Source: Glycocaulis abyssi
GTDB taxonomy: Bacteria; Pseudomonadota; Alphaproteobacteria; Caulobacterales; Maricaulaceae
Length of the DNA: 64,000 nucleotides
Assembly (NCBI RefSeq): GCF_041429775.1
Contig: NZ_CP163421.1
Coordinates: forward strand, 806,001-870,000
Direction of reading: 5' to 3'
A program made the translations under genes and the position numbers. The stretch's first letter is position 1. Every line of letters begins with the position of its first letter. Positions 1 through 7,495 of this stretch are shown one piece after another. The notes beneath the pieces are model-generated. The model was not told the DNA's origin and did not search any database. It saw only the letters and a program-made list of their open reading frames with translations.

Positions 1-165
1 TTCTTCTCCGTCAACGAGAACGTGCGGATCGGGCTGCAAGGCGTGAACCTCACCAACGAAGTCACCCGTACCAGCCAGGTGCTCGACAATGACCTTCTGA
101 CCGCCCCGCGGTCGTGGTTTATGAACGACCGGCGCTTCACCTTCGTGGTCCGCGCCAGCTACTAA
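1..165 (+). CDS. TonB-dependent receptor, C-terminal end (partial)
   Basis: The reading frame is open from the first base to a TAA at 163-165 and gives 54 residues. They read as the last strands of an outer-membrane beta barrel: alternating polar and hydrophobic residues, an NLTNE motif, a W-F-M-ND-RRF-TFVVRASY ending and an aromatic last residue. This is the usual end of CarO/IroN-like receptors in Caulobacterales. The receptor would sit in the outer membrane and import a TonB-dependent ligand. It lies just upstream of a xylan/glucan-degradation cluster on the same strand, so an oligosaccharide is a reasonable inferred substrate, but the substrate-binding part lies outside the window. Confidence 0.75.
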   Translation, partial: FFSVNENVRIGLQGVNLTNEVTRTSQVLDNDLLTAPRSWFMNDRRFTFVVRASY

Positions 166-182
166 GAGGTCTTTCTCCTGGT

Positions 183-220
183 GGGCGTGTGGTCAAAGGC
201 TTGCCTTGGGCCACACGCCC
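183..220 (+). terminator. Rho-independent terminator after the TonB receptor
   Basis: A perfect 10-bp stem, GGGCGTGTGG (183-192) with CCACACGCCC (211-220), encloses an 18-base loop and is followed by TCTTCTT. It lies 17 bases after the receptor stop codon and before the antiporter gene. The T tract is broken, so efficiency is uncertain. Confidence 0.65.
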
Positions 221-260
221 TCTTCTTCTGCGCGAAGACATCAAGGAGAGGTGAGGGGTA

Positions 261-1574
261 ATGAGCGTAGCAGAGCTCAGCGTAATCTTCTTCGCGCAGC
301 TTGCTGTGATTATCGCCGCATGCCGGACGGTTGGCTGGCTGGCGCGCCGCTATCTCGGCCAGCCACAGGTCGTAGGCGAGATGATCGCCGGCATCATTCT
401 CGGCCCCTCTCTTTTCGGTCTTTTTCTGCCTGAGTTTCAGGCCGTCATCTTCCCTGAAGAATCCCGCGGCCTTCTCTATTCCGGCGCACAACTCGGCGTC
501 GGGCTTTACATGTTCCTTGTCGGGCTGGGCTTCCGGACCGGCGAGTTCCGCGCCAAGGCCGGCAGCGCGGCCGCTGTCTCATTATCGGGCATCGCCGCGC
601 CGTTCCTCATCGCCGTGGTGCTCACACCTTGGCTGATGGAGGTGCCGGGGCTCTTTTCCGAGGCTGCGACCCAGCTGCAGGCCAGCCTCTTCATGGGCGC
701 AGCCATTGCGATCACCGCCTTCCCCATGCTGGCGCGGATCATTCACGAGCGCGGGCTCTCCGGAACGCCGCTCGGTACGCTCTCGCTTTCGTCCGGGGCG
801 ATTGGTGATGCGGCGGCGTGGATCGTGCTGGCCGTTGTCGTGGCAAGTTTTGGCGGGGGTATGGGCGCGGCCTGGATCACCATTGCCGGCGCGATTGCCT
901 TTACCGTCTTCATGGTCACGTTCGCCCCGCGCCTGCTCGCCCCTCTCGGCCGTATCGTGGAGCGTGAAGGCAAGGTCAGCCATGGCGTGCTGGCGGTCAC
1001 GCTGGTACTCTTCCTGCTGGCCGCCTTTGCGATGGACGCCATCGGCATTCACGCCGTGTTCGGGGGGTTCCTCCTGGGCGCAGTGATGCCGCGCGGGGTC
1101 TTTGCCAGCGAAGTGCGCCGCATGCTGGAACCGGTCGCGGTCGTGCTCTTCCTGCCCATGTTCTTCACCTATTCGGGCCTGCATACCCAGCTGACGCTAG
1201 TGAACAGCCCGGACCTGATTATTGTTGCGATCGCTGTGCTCGCGGCGTCAGTGCTGGCGAAGTTCGGCGCTTGCTGGGCGGCGGCGCGTCTGACTGGTCA
1301 GGATAATGCGACCGCCCTTGGCATTGGCGCGCTTATGAATGCGCGCGGGCTGATGGAACTCATCATCATCAATATCGCCTTGCAAGCGGGCATAATCGGC
1401 CCGTCTCTGTTCTCCATTCTGGTCGTGATGGCTGTGGCAACCACGCTGATGGCCACACCGCTCTTCGAGTGGGTGTACGGGCGCAAGGCAAGACAGGCGG
1501 GCCGGCTCGGCGCGCTGGAAGAGGGGGGCGGTGCCGACCCGGTGCCGTCAGAGAAGAAGCAGCTTGCGGAGTGA
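261..1574 (+). CDS. CPA2-family cation/proton antiporter
   Basis: A 437-residue, very hydrophobic protein with about 12 membrane segments and the Na+/H+ exchanger domain of the CPA2 (KefB/GerN-like) family. Family signatures are visible: a QPQVVGEMIAGIILGPSLFG stretch at residues 34-53, an IGDAAAW segment near residue 180, and NARGLMELII near residue 360. It would exchange a monovalent cation (K+ or Na+) for protons across the inner membrane. There is no C-terminal TrkA/RCK nucleotide-binding domain, so it is a transporter-only form. The ATG follows GAGGTGAGGGGTA, a good ribosome site. The next gene starts 4 bases after its stop, so the two may be cotranscribed, although no functional link to xylanase is obvious. 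Confidence 0.88.
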   Translation: MSVAELSVIFFAQLAVIIAACRTVGWLARRYLGQPQVVGEMIAGIILGPSLFGLFLPEFQAVIFPEESRGLLYSGAQLGVGLYMFLVGLGFRTGEFRAKAGSAAAVSLSGIAAPFLIAVVLTPWLMEVPGLFSEAATQLQASLFMGAAIAITAFPMLARIIHERGLSGTPLGTLSLSSGAIGDAAAWIVLAVVVASFGGGMGAAWITIAGAIAFTVFMVTFAPRLLAPLGRIVEREGKVSHGVLAVTLVLFLLAAFAMDAIGIHAVFGGFLLGAVMPRGVFASEVRRMLEPVAVVLFLPMFFTYSGLHTQLTLVNSPDLIIVAIAVLAASVLAKFGACWAAARLTGQDNATALGIGALMNARGLMELIIINIALQAGIIGPSLFSILVVMAVATTLMATPLFEWVYGRKARQAGRLGALEEGGGADPVPSEKKQLAE

Positions 1575-1578
1575 TATC

Positions 1579-2721
1579 ATGCTGACGCGTAGACAGACCC
1601 TGGCCCTTGGTGCGGGCGGCCTGGCGGCGATGGGGGCACCGGGCCTCGTCATGGGCCGGGAGGATCGCGGACCGTCCCTGCACGAGCTGGCACAGGCCAA
1701 GGGGATGCGCTTTGGCAGCGCCATCGGGGTGAGCCCTCCGGGCACGGTTTCCGGGGCCTTCCACGATCCGCAATACCGCCAGCTTCTGATCGATGAGTGC
1801 GGCGTTCTGGTCCATGAGAACGAGCTGAAATGGTATGTCGCGCGGCCTGATGCCGAGACATTCGATTTCGAACGCGCCGACATCATCATGGATTTTGCCG
1901 AGGAAAACGGCATGGAGATGCGCGGTCATACCTTGCTGTGGCATCACACCAACTGGTTTCCTGACTGGATAAACAATCACGATTTCGGCTCGCGCCCGGC
2001 CAGTGAGGCCGAACGCATGCTGACCGAGCACGTGCGTACGCTGGTCGAGCGCTATAAGGGCCGCATCTATTCCTGGGATGTCGTCAACGAAACCATCGAC
2101 GAGGCCGGGCGTTTCCGCGAGACGGCGCTATCGCGCCATCTCGGTGAGGAGGTCATCGATCTCGCCTTCCACGTCGCAAAGGAAACCGATCCGGACGCCG
2201 AGCTGCTCTATAACGACTATATGAGCTGGGAGGCTGGCTATGAGCGCCAGCAGGAGGGCGTGCTGCGCCTTCTCGAGCGTCTCAAGGCTCGCGGCGTGCC
2301 TGTCGACGGCCTTGGCGTGCAGAGCCATATCGGCTCTGGCAATTATGACTACTCCACCGGCTTTGATACCGCGCGTGAGGACACCTGGCGGCAGTTCCTC
2401 GATGCAGTGGTCGCACAGGATTTGAGCCTCTCGATCACCGAGTTTGACGTGCACGACAAGAATCTGCCCGCTGATATCGAGACGCGGGACCGGGAGGTGG
2501 CCGAGCTCGCCCGGCGCTATCTCGACCTGATGTTCTCCTATCCGCAGACCAAGGACATCCTCGTCTGGGGCATGGCCGATCAGTATTCCTGGTACCAGGA
2601 ACACTGGGTGCGCGAGGACGGGGTGGCCAAGCGCCCGACGCCCTATGACGAAAACTTCCAGCCCAAGCCGCTGCGCCAGGCGATTGCCGACGCGCTGATA
2701 GCCGCTGAACCGCGGCCATAA
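1579..2721 (+). CDS. GH10 endo-1,4-beta-xylanase, Tat-exported
   Basis: A 380-residue glycoside hydrolase family 10 enzyme that cleaves internal beta-1,4 bonds of xylan. The start is set at the ATG giving a twin-arginine signal (LTRRQTLALGAGG); an in-frame upstream ATG at 1531 would lie inside the antiporter gene and spoil the signal. The catalytic acid/base Glu171 lies in WDVVNET and the nucleophile Glu288 in SITEFD, both classic GH10 positions. WHHTNWFPDW and GVQSHI are also family motifs. The length is that of a single catalytic domain with no binding module. It is followed by a beta-glucosidase gene, which fits stepwise breakdown of plant cell-wall polymers in the periplasm or outside the cell. 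Confidence 0.93.
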   Translation: MLTRRQTLALGAGGLAAMGAPGLVMGREDRGPSLHELAQAKGMRFGSAIGVSPPGTVSGAFHDPQYRQLLIDECGVLVHENELKWYVARPDAETFDFERADIIMDFAEENGMEMRGHTLLWHHTNWFPDWINNHDFGSRPASEAERMLTEHVRTLVERYKGRIYSWDVVNETIDEAGRFRETALSRHLGEEVIDLAFHVAKETDPDAELLYNDYMSWEAGYERQQEGVLRLLERLKARGVPVDGLGVQSHIGSGNYDYSTGFDTAREDTWRQFLDAVVAQDLSLSITEFDVHDKNLPADIETRDREVAELARRYLDLMFSYPQTKDILVWGMADQYSWYQEHWVREDGVAKRPTPYDENFQPKPLRQAIADALIAAEPRP

Positions 2722-2756
2722 GGCCCGTTGAGCAAGACAATATGGGGAGGAATGTC

Positions 2757-5309
2757 ATGGACTTGAGATATGTAGCGGCGCTGGCGGCCTTGCTGGGTGT
2801 GATGGGGCTGGCGGCTTGCGAGGAGCCTGCCGCCGAGATGGCGCAACAGACCGCGCTGGACGAGGCTTCTGAAAATGCACCCGAAGCGCGCGGTGTGCTC
2901 GTGGATCTGCCGCCCGAAGCGCGCGCCAATCCGGATGTCTGGCCGCGTTCGGCGACGCCGTCTGCCATCACCGATGAGGCCGCTGAAGCCTTTATCGACT
3001 CCCTGCTGGCTGAGATGACGCTAGAGGAGAAGGTTGGCCAGACCATTCAGGCCGATATCTCTGCCATCACACCTGAAGACATGGCCAATTATCCGCTGGG
3101 ATCGATCCTGGCGGGCGGTAATTCCGCCCCTGGTGGGCGCAACTGGGCGAGTGCGGAAGACTGGGTGCAGCTGGCGCGCGATTTCCGCGCGGCGGTCGAC
3201 GCACGTGAAGGTGCGCGCATCCCGCTCATCTTCGGCATCGACGCCGTACACGGACATAACAATGTCATCGGCGCGACCATCTTCCCGCACAATATCGGCC
3301 TTGGCGCAGCGCGGAACCCGGAACTGGTGGGCCGTATCGCCGAAGTGACCGCGCTCGAAGTCGCCGCCACGGGCGCCGACTGGACGTTCGGCCCCACGGT
3401 GGCTGTTCCGCGCGATCTGCGCTGGGGACGCACCTATGAGGGCTATGGCGAGGATCCCGAAATCGTGGCGAGCTATGCCGGTCCGGTCACGCTTGGCCTG
3501 CAGGGCGAGCTGCGCGCGGGCGAGGTGCTGGGCGTAGGCCGCATTGCCGGGTCTGCCAAGCACTTCCTGGCCGATGGCGGCACGGTGGACGGCGTGGACC
3601 AGGGCAACGCCCCGATCTCGGAAGAAGAGCTGATCCGCGTGCACAATGCAGGCTATCCGCCGACCATTGATGCGGGCGTGCTGACCGTCATGGCCTCCTT
3701 CTCCAGCTGGAACGGGGTGAAGATCACCGGCAATCACACGCTGCTGGACGATGTGCTGCGTGGGCCGTTGGGCTTTGAGGGCTTTGTCGTCTCCGACTGG
3801 AACGCCCACGGCCAGATCCCCGGCTGCACCAATGAGAGCTGCCCGGAAGCCTTCAATGCGGGTATCGACATGTTCATGGCGCCCGATAGCTGGCGTCCGC
3901 TCTACTACAGCACGCTCGAACAGGTGCGTTCCGGCGCGATCACCATGGAACGTCTGGACGAGGCGGTGCGCCGCATATTGCGTGTGAAAATCCGTGCGGG
4001 GCTGTTCGAGACCGAACGCCCGCTGGAAGGCCGCTATGACCTTATCGGCGCGCCGGAACACCGCGCTGTCGCCCGCGATGCGGTGCGTCAGTCTCTCGTG
4101 CTGCTGAAGAATGATGGTGTCTTGCCGGTCCGCGCCAATGCGCGCGTGCTCGTCGCGGGCAGCGCGGCGGACAATATCGGCCAGCAATCAGGCGGCTGGA
4201 CGCTGAGCTGGCAGGGCACCGGCACCACGAATGCCGACTTCCCCGGCGCCACCTCCATCTGGGGTGGCATCGAGGAAGCCGTGACGGCTGCCGGTGGCAC
4301 CGCCGTGCTCAGCGCCGATGGCAGCTATGATGAAGCGCCGGATGTGGCAATCGTGGTGTTCGGCGAGACGCCCTATGCCGAGTTCCAGGGCGATCTCGAT
4401 CATCTGGCCTTCGCCGATCCGGAGCCCTTGCGCGTGCTGCGGTCCTTGCAGGAAGCTGGCATCCCGACCGTCTCGGTGTTCATCTCGGGCCGTCCGATGT
4501 GGACCAATCCGGAGATCAACGCCTCCAACGCCTTTGTCGCGGCCTGGCTGCCGGGCAGTGAAGGCGGCGGAGTGGCCGACGTTCTGATCGGGGATGATGC
4601 GGGCGAGGCTCGGTATGACTTTACCGGCACGCTCTCCTTCTCCTGGCCGCGCCATGCGCTGCAGGCGCCGCTGAACCGGGATATGGACGATTACGACCCG
4701 CTTTTTGCCTACGGGTTTGGCCTGACCTATGCCGATGATGGCGCGCTGGACGTGCTCTCTGAAGAGTCCGGCGTGTCCGGCGATGCTGCCAATCCGGACA
4801 GGTATTTCGTCGAAGGACGCTTCATCGCGCCATGGTCGCTTCTGCTGCGTGATGAGGGCGGGGACAGCCGTCCGGGCCTTGCCCCTTCGGGTGAAAGCCC
4901 GCGCGGGGCTGTGGCCATGCGCACTGTGGATGGGTCGGCGCAGGAATCTGCCCGTTCGCTGACCTTTACGGGTCCAGCCCGGGCGCTGGCCTGGGGTACG
5001 GCGGTGGACCTGACCCGACAGGCCAATGGCGAGATGGCACTGCTGCTGCGCTACCGCGCCGACAGCACGCCGGAGGGGCGTGTGTGGCTGGGTGTGGGCG
5101 AGGCGGAAGTCGACCTCACGCCCTTCATGGCTGAAACCGGCAGCTGGCAGGAAATCAAGGTGCGCCTGTCCTGCTTCCGCGATCTTGGTACCAGCATCAG
5201 CGCCGTGGAGGAGCCTTTCTCCCTGCGCGCCGATGGCGTGGCCGCGATCAGCTTTGAAACCGCGCGTCTCGCTTCCAATGAGGGCGATGCCATCTGCCCG
5301 GCGGAGTAG
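2757..5309 (+). CDS. GH3 beta-glucosidase lipoprotein with ExoP-type C-terminal domain
   Basis: An 850-residue glycoside hydrolase family 3 exo-enzyme. The start at 2757 is preferred over an in-frame ATG at 2742 because GGGGAGG lies six bases upstream of it. The N-terminus is a lipoprotein signal with lipobox LAAC (Cys21). The GH3 N-terminal barrel contains the nucleophile Asp347 in GFVVSDWN, KHFLADGG and GIDAVHGHNNV. The GH3 C-terminal domain follows (ARDAVRQSLVLLKNDGVLPV), ending at GYGLT-like FAYGFGLTY. About 150 further residues match the galactose-binding C-terminal extension of ExoP-like glucan 1,4-beta-glucosidases. It would release glucose (or xylose) from oligosaccharides in the periplasm. 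It is 35 bases downstream of the xylanase and probably in one operon. Confidence 0.93.
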   Translation: MDLRYVAALAALLGVMGLAACEEPAAEMAQQTALDEASENAPEARGVLVDLPPEARANPDVWPRSATPSAITDEAAEAFIDSLLAEMTLEEKVGQTIQADISAITPEDMANYPLGSILAGGNSAPGGRNWASAEDWVQLARDFRAAVDAREGARIPLIFGIDAVHGHNNVIGATIFPHNIGLGAARNPELVGRIAEVTALEVAATGADWTFGPTVAVPRDLRWGRTYEGYGEDPEIVASYAGPVTLGLQGELRAGEVLGVGRIAGSAKHFLADGGTVDGVDQGNAPISEEELIRVHNAGYPPTIDAGVLTVMASFSSWNGVKITGNHTLLDDVLRGPLGFEGFVVSDWNAHGQIPGCTNESCPEAFNAGIDMFMAPDSWRPLYYSTLEQVRSGAITMERLDEAVRRILRVKIRAGLFETERPLEGRYDLIGAPEHRAVARDAVRQSLVLLKNDGVLPVRANARVLVAGSAADNIGQQSGGWTLSWQGTGTTNADFPGATSIWGGIEEAVTAAGGTAVLSADGSYDEAPDVAIVVFGETPYAEFQGDLDHLAFADPEPLRVLRSLQEAGIPTVSVFISGRPMWTNPEINASNAFVAAWLPGSEGGGVADVLIGDDAGEARYDFTGTLSFSWPRHALQAPLNRDMDDYDPLFAYGFGLTYADDGALDVLSEESGVSGDAANPDRYFVEGRFIAPWSLLLRDEGGDSRPGLAPSGESPRGAVAMRTVDGSAQESARSLTFTGPARALAWGTAVDLTRQANGEMALLLRYRADSTPEGRVWLGVGEAEVDLTPFMAETGSWQEIKVRLSCFRDLGTSISAVEEPFSLRADGVAAISFETARLASNEGDAICPAE

Positions 5310-5412
5310 GGGTTCAAGTTTTCCGGGTGTGGTTTCTCCCACCGCTTGCGGGCGGGGTGAGAAGCGAAGCTTCGAACGCGCGAAGCGGCGAGGGGGGGAT
5401 AATTAAATAAAG

Positions 5413-5458
5413 TCCCCCCTCCGGCCTTTCAGGCCACCTCCCCCGTAAACGGGGGAGG
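5413..5458. repeat. Intergenic palindromic repeat, type CCTCCCCCGTAAACGGGGGAGG
   Basis: Between the convergent GH3 and GH9 genes lie two consecutive palindromes: GGCCTTTCAGGCC (5423-5435) and CCTCCCCCGT-AA-ACGGGGGAGG (5437-5458), preceded by a run of C. The same architecture (CCCCCCTC, small hairpin, then CTCCCCCCGTAAACGGGGGGAG) recurs at 50028-50133. It is therefore a dispersed REP-like intergenic element that may also serve as a bidirectional terminator. The preceding 100 bases (5310-5412) hold no gene I can support. Confidence 0.75.
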
Positions 5459-5496
5459 ACATCGCTGTTGCCGGAATGACGCGAGGTTTACCCACC

Positions 5497-7326
5497 TCAC
5501 TCCGCATCCAGCCAGCCTGCGACCCAGAAGAGCGGCGCGTTCCAGTTAATCGCCACCTCGTTCATGGCGTAGGAATCGATATGGTCCGCCCAGCAGGCTT
5601 GCGGCGCGCAGGTGCCGCGCATTGTCTGCGCGATCGGGTCTGACATGTTCTGATTATTCGGCCCGCCCGACAGAATGCCCGCTGGCGGCAGCGGGAAGGC
5701 GGGGTCAGCCGCATGCGCCCAGAAGCGGTGATGCGGATTGCGCATCGGCCGCTCGCCATAGCCCGATACATAGGACTGATCGAGCGCATTGCGCCCCATG
5801 ATGTAGTCCATCACATCCACGACCGCCTCGCGATAGCGCGCCTCACCGGTGATCTCGTGCGCGAGCGCGATAACGACGGCCCGGTTGAGCAGATTTGAGG
5901 TCGAGCCCCAGACATAATCGCCGGGGCCGAACGGGATGGCGTAGCCCTCGCTATTTCGCACTTCGAGATACGCGTCTGCCGCCGTGACGAGATGGGCGCG
6001 GGCCGTCTCGCGTTCGGCAGCGGTGAGGCCGGTTTCCACCATGGCAAGCGTGATGGTGCCGAGCGCGCCGACGCTCGGCCAGGCAATGCTGCCTGTGGGA
6101 GAGCCTTCAACGCCAGGCGCGCCTAGGAAATGCGGGGAGGCGCGCAAATCATCAAGATAGCGCTCTTCGCCCGTGGCGGCATAGAGTTCGGCGGCGGCCC
6201 AGTAGAACTCGTCGCTCACATCGCTGTCGCCATATCCGCCCCCGCCATCGAACGTGCCGGGGGTGTAGATATCCGGATTGGCGAGCGCGGCGTCATAGGC
6301 GCGGATAGCGGCGGCAAGTGCGCGGCTGGCGTACCCGGCGTCCACATCGGCCCAGGCCCGTGCGCCAATGGCGGCGGCAGCGGCGAGATTGAGCGTGGCG
6401 GCTGTGCTTGGCGGATAGAGATAGCGCGGTACATCATCGGTGTGCGGCGCGTAGGGCAGGGGCGTCCAAACCTCGTTATGGGTCTTGTGGTGGGCCATGC
6501 CCGAAACATCGGTGGGCGTGAAGACCAGTGGCTCACCACGCGTCAACGGACCCACCGGCATGTCCATGGTCACCCCTTCGGGGATCTGCATGGCCAGCAT
6601 GAAGTCCAGATTCCAGCGGATCTCATCCAGCAGGTCGTTGACGCCATTGCCCGCCTCCGGGATGGGCAGTGTGCCATCGCCATAGGCCGTGCCAAAGCGG
6701 GTATAGGCGTCCAGCAGTGTCCACACCGTGATGCCGCTATTGACGACATACTTGCCGTGATCGCCCGCGTCATACCAGCCGCCGGTCACGTCCAGCGAAT
6801 GATCGCAGCCCGCCCAGTGATTGCCGGCTGTGTCCTCGCCGGAAAAGCAGGTCAGTACCTCGTTCTCGTGTGCGGCGGGGCGGGCAAGGTCTGGCCGCTC
6901 TACATGGCGTTCCTCAATCGCGATCCCAGCCCGGTTCTGGTGGAAGAGGTTCAGCGAGTCCTGTGCGAGTTCCTGCCATGGCCGCTCTGATACCGCGAAC
7001 GGGCGGCTCTCCTCGCCATTGACGATCAGGCGGTAGCCTTCGCCCGCCTCAATCGCGCCGGAGAAGCTGATCTGATGGGTGCTCTCGCCGGAGGACTCAT
7101 CGGCGCCGAAGGGTGTAGTTTCCCCTGTCACCACTACCGCGCCGGAGACATCCACAAGTCGCCAGGAGAGCGGCGTGACAGCGTCGCTAACAAGGATCGC
7201 GCGCTTGTGCCCGCCCGCTTCAAACCCGATCTGGCTGAGGCGTAGCGCTCCCGGCTCATCGGCAATGGCAGAGGCCGTCATCAGCGCGGCAAGGCCCGCT
7301 CCGGCCAGCATGGAAAAGCGTGTCAT
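5497..7326 (-). CDS. GH9 cellulase (endo-beta-1,4-glucanase)
   Basis: A 609-residue secreted enzyme with a signal peptide (residues 1-22, cleavage after ASAIA), an N-terminal Ig-like CelD_N domain (about 25-115) and a GH9 (alpha/alpha)6 catalytic domain. The GH9 signatures are GGWYDAGDHGKYV with the catalytic Asp186/Asp189, NPHHRFWAHA, and the C-terminal MNEVAINWNAPLFW with the proton donor Glu590. GH9 enzymes with the Ig-like domain cut beta-1,4-glucans or cello-oligosaccharides by inversion. It is divergent from the esterase gene and convergent with the GH3 gene. A LacI-type operator lies in its upstream region, which suggests induction by plant-derived sugars. Confidence 0.93.
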   Translation of the reverse strand: MTRFSMLAGAGLAALMTASAIADEPGALRLSQIGFEAGGHKRAILVSDAVTPLSWRLVDVSGAVVVTGETTPFGADESSGESTHQISFSGAIEAGEGYRLIVNGEESRPFAVSERPWQELAQDSLNLFHQNRAGIAIEERHVERPDLARPAAHENEVLTCFSGEDTAGNHWAGCDHSLDVTGGWYDAGDHGKYVVNSGITVWTLLDAYTRFGTAYGDGTLPIPEAGNGVNDLLDEIRWNLDFMLAMQIPEGVTMDMPVGPLTRGEPLVFTPTDVSGMAHHKTHNEVWTPLPYAPHTDDVPRYLYPPSTAATLNLAAAAAIGARAWADVDAGYASRALAAAIRAYDAALANPDIYTPGTFDGGGGYGDSDVSDEFYWAAAELYAATGEERYLDDLRASPHFLGAPGVEGSPTGSIAWPSVGALGTITLAMVETGLTAAERETARAHLVTAADAYLEVRNSEGYAIPFGPGDYVWGSTSNLLNRAVVIALAHEITGEARYREAVVDVMDYIMGRNALDQSYVSGYGERPMRNPHHRFWAHAADPAFPLPPAGILSGGPNNQNMSDPIAQTMRGTCAPQACWADHIDSYAMNEVAINWNAPLFWVAGWLDAE

Positions 7327-7410
7327 GTCCCGTCCCCCTTTTTTATCGATTGGTGGTCTCGCCTGTGGCGAGAATACCCCTTACTGGCGTGCTGGCTCTT
7401 CTTGGCCTAT

Positions 7411-7424
7411 TGGTAGCGCTACCA
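7411..7424. promoter_or_regulatory. LacI-family operator, palindrome TGGTAGCGCTACCA
   Basis: A perfect 14-bp palindrome with the central CG typical of LacI/GalR-family operators. It is located 85 bases upstream of the GH9 start and 71 bases upstream of the esterase start, inside their shared divergent promoter region. No LacI-family gene is in the window, so the regulator is encoded elsewhere. Related TGGTAGCGCTACCA-like sites control xylan and glucan genes in Caulobacterales; that comparison is from memory. Confidence 0.75.
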
Positions 7425-7495
7425 TAAACGTTGACAGGGCAAGGGCCGGGGGTCAAGCAAACCGGCGCTGGCGAGGACGGGCGAGGGAGGGTGGC

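Noticed and set aside
3021-5342. Two long minus-strand open frames (388 and 384 codons) opposite the GH3 gene
   Set aside because: They are mirror frames of a GC-rich coding sequence: amino-acid make-up rich in Arg, His and Ala, no motifs, while the plus strand encodes a full GH3 enzyme with catalytic residues.
7079-7495. N-terminal extension of the esterase frame by 139 codons
   Set aside because: It is antisense to the GH9 gene, crosses the LacI-type operator, and hides a good signal peptide and ribosome site at 7496.
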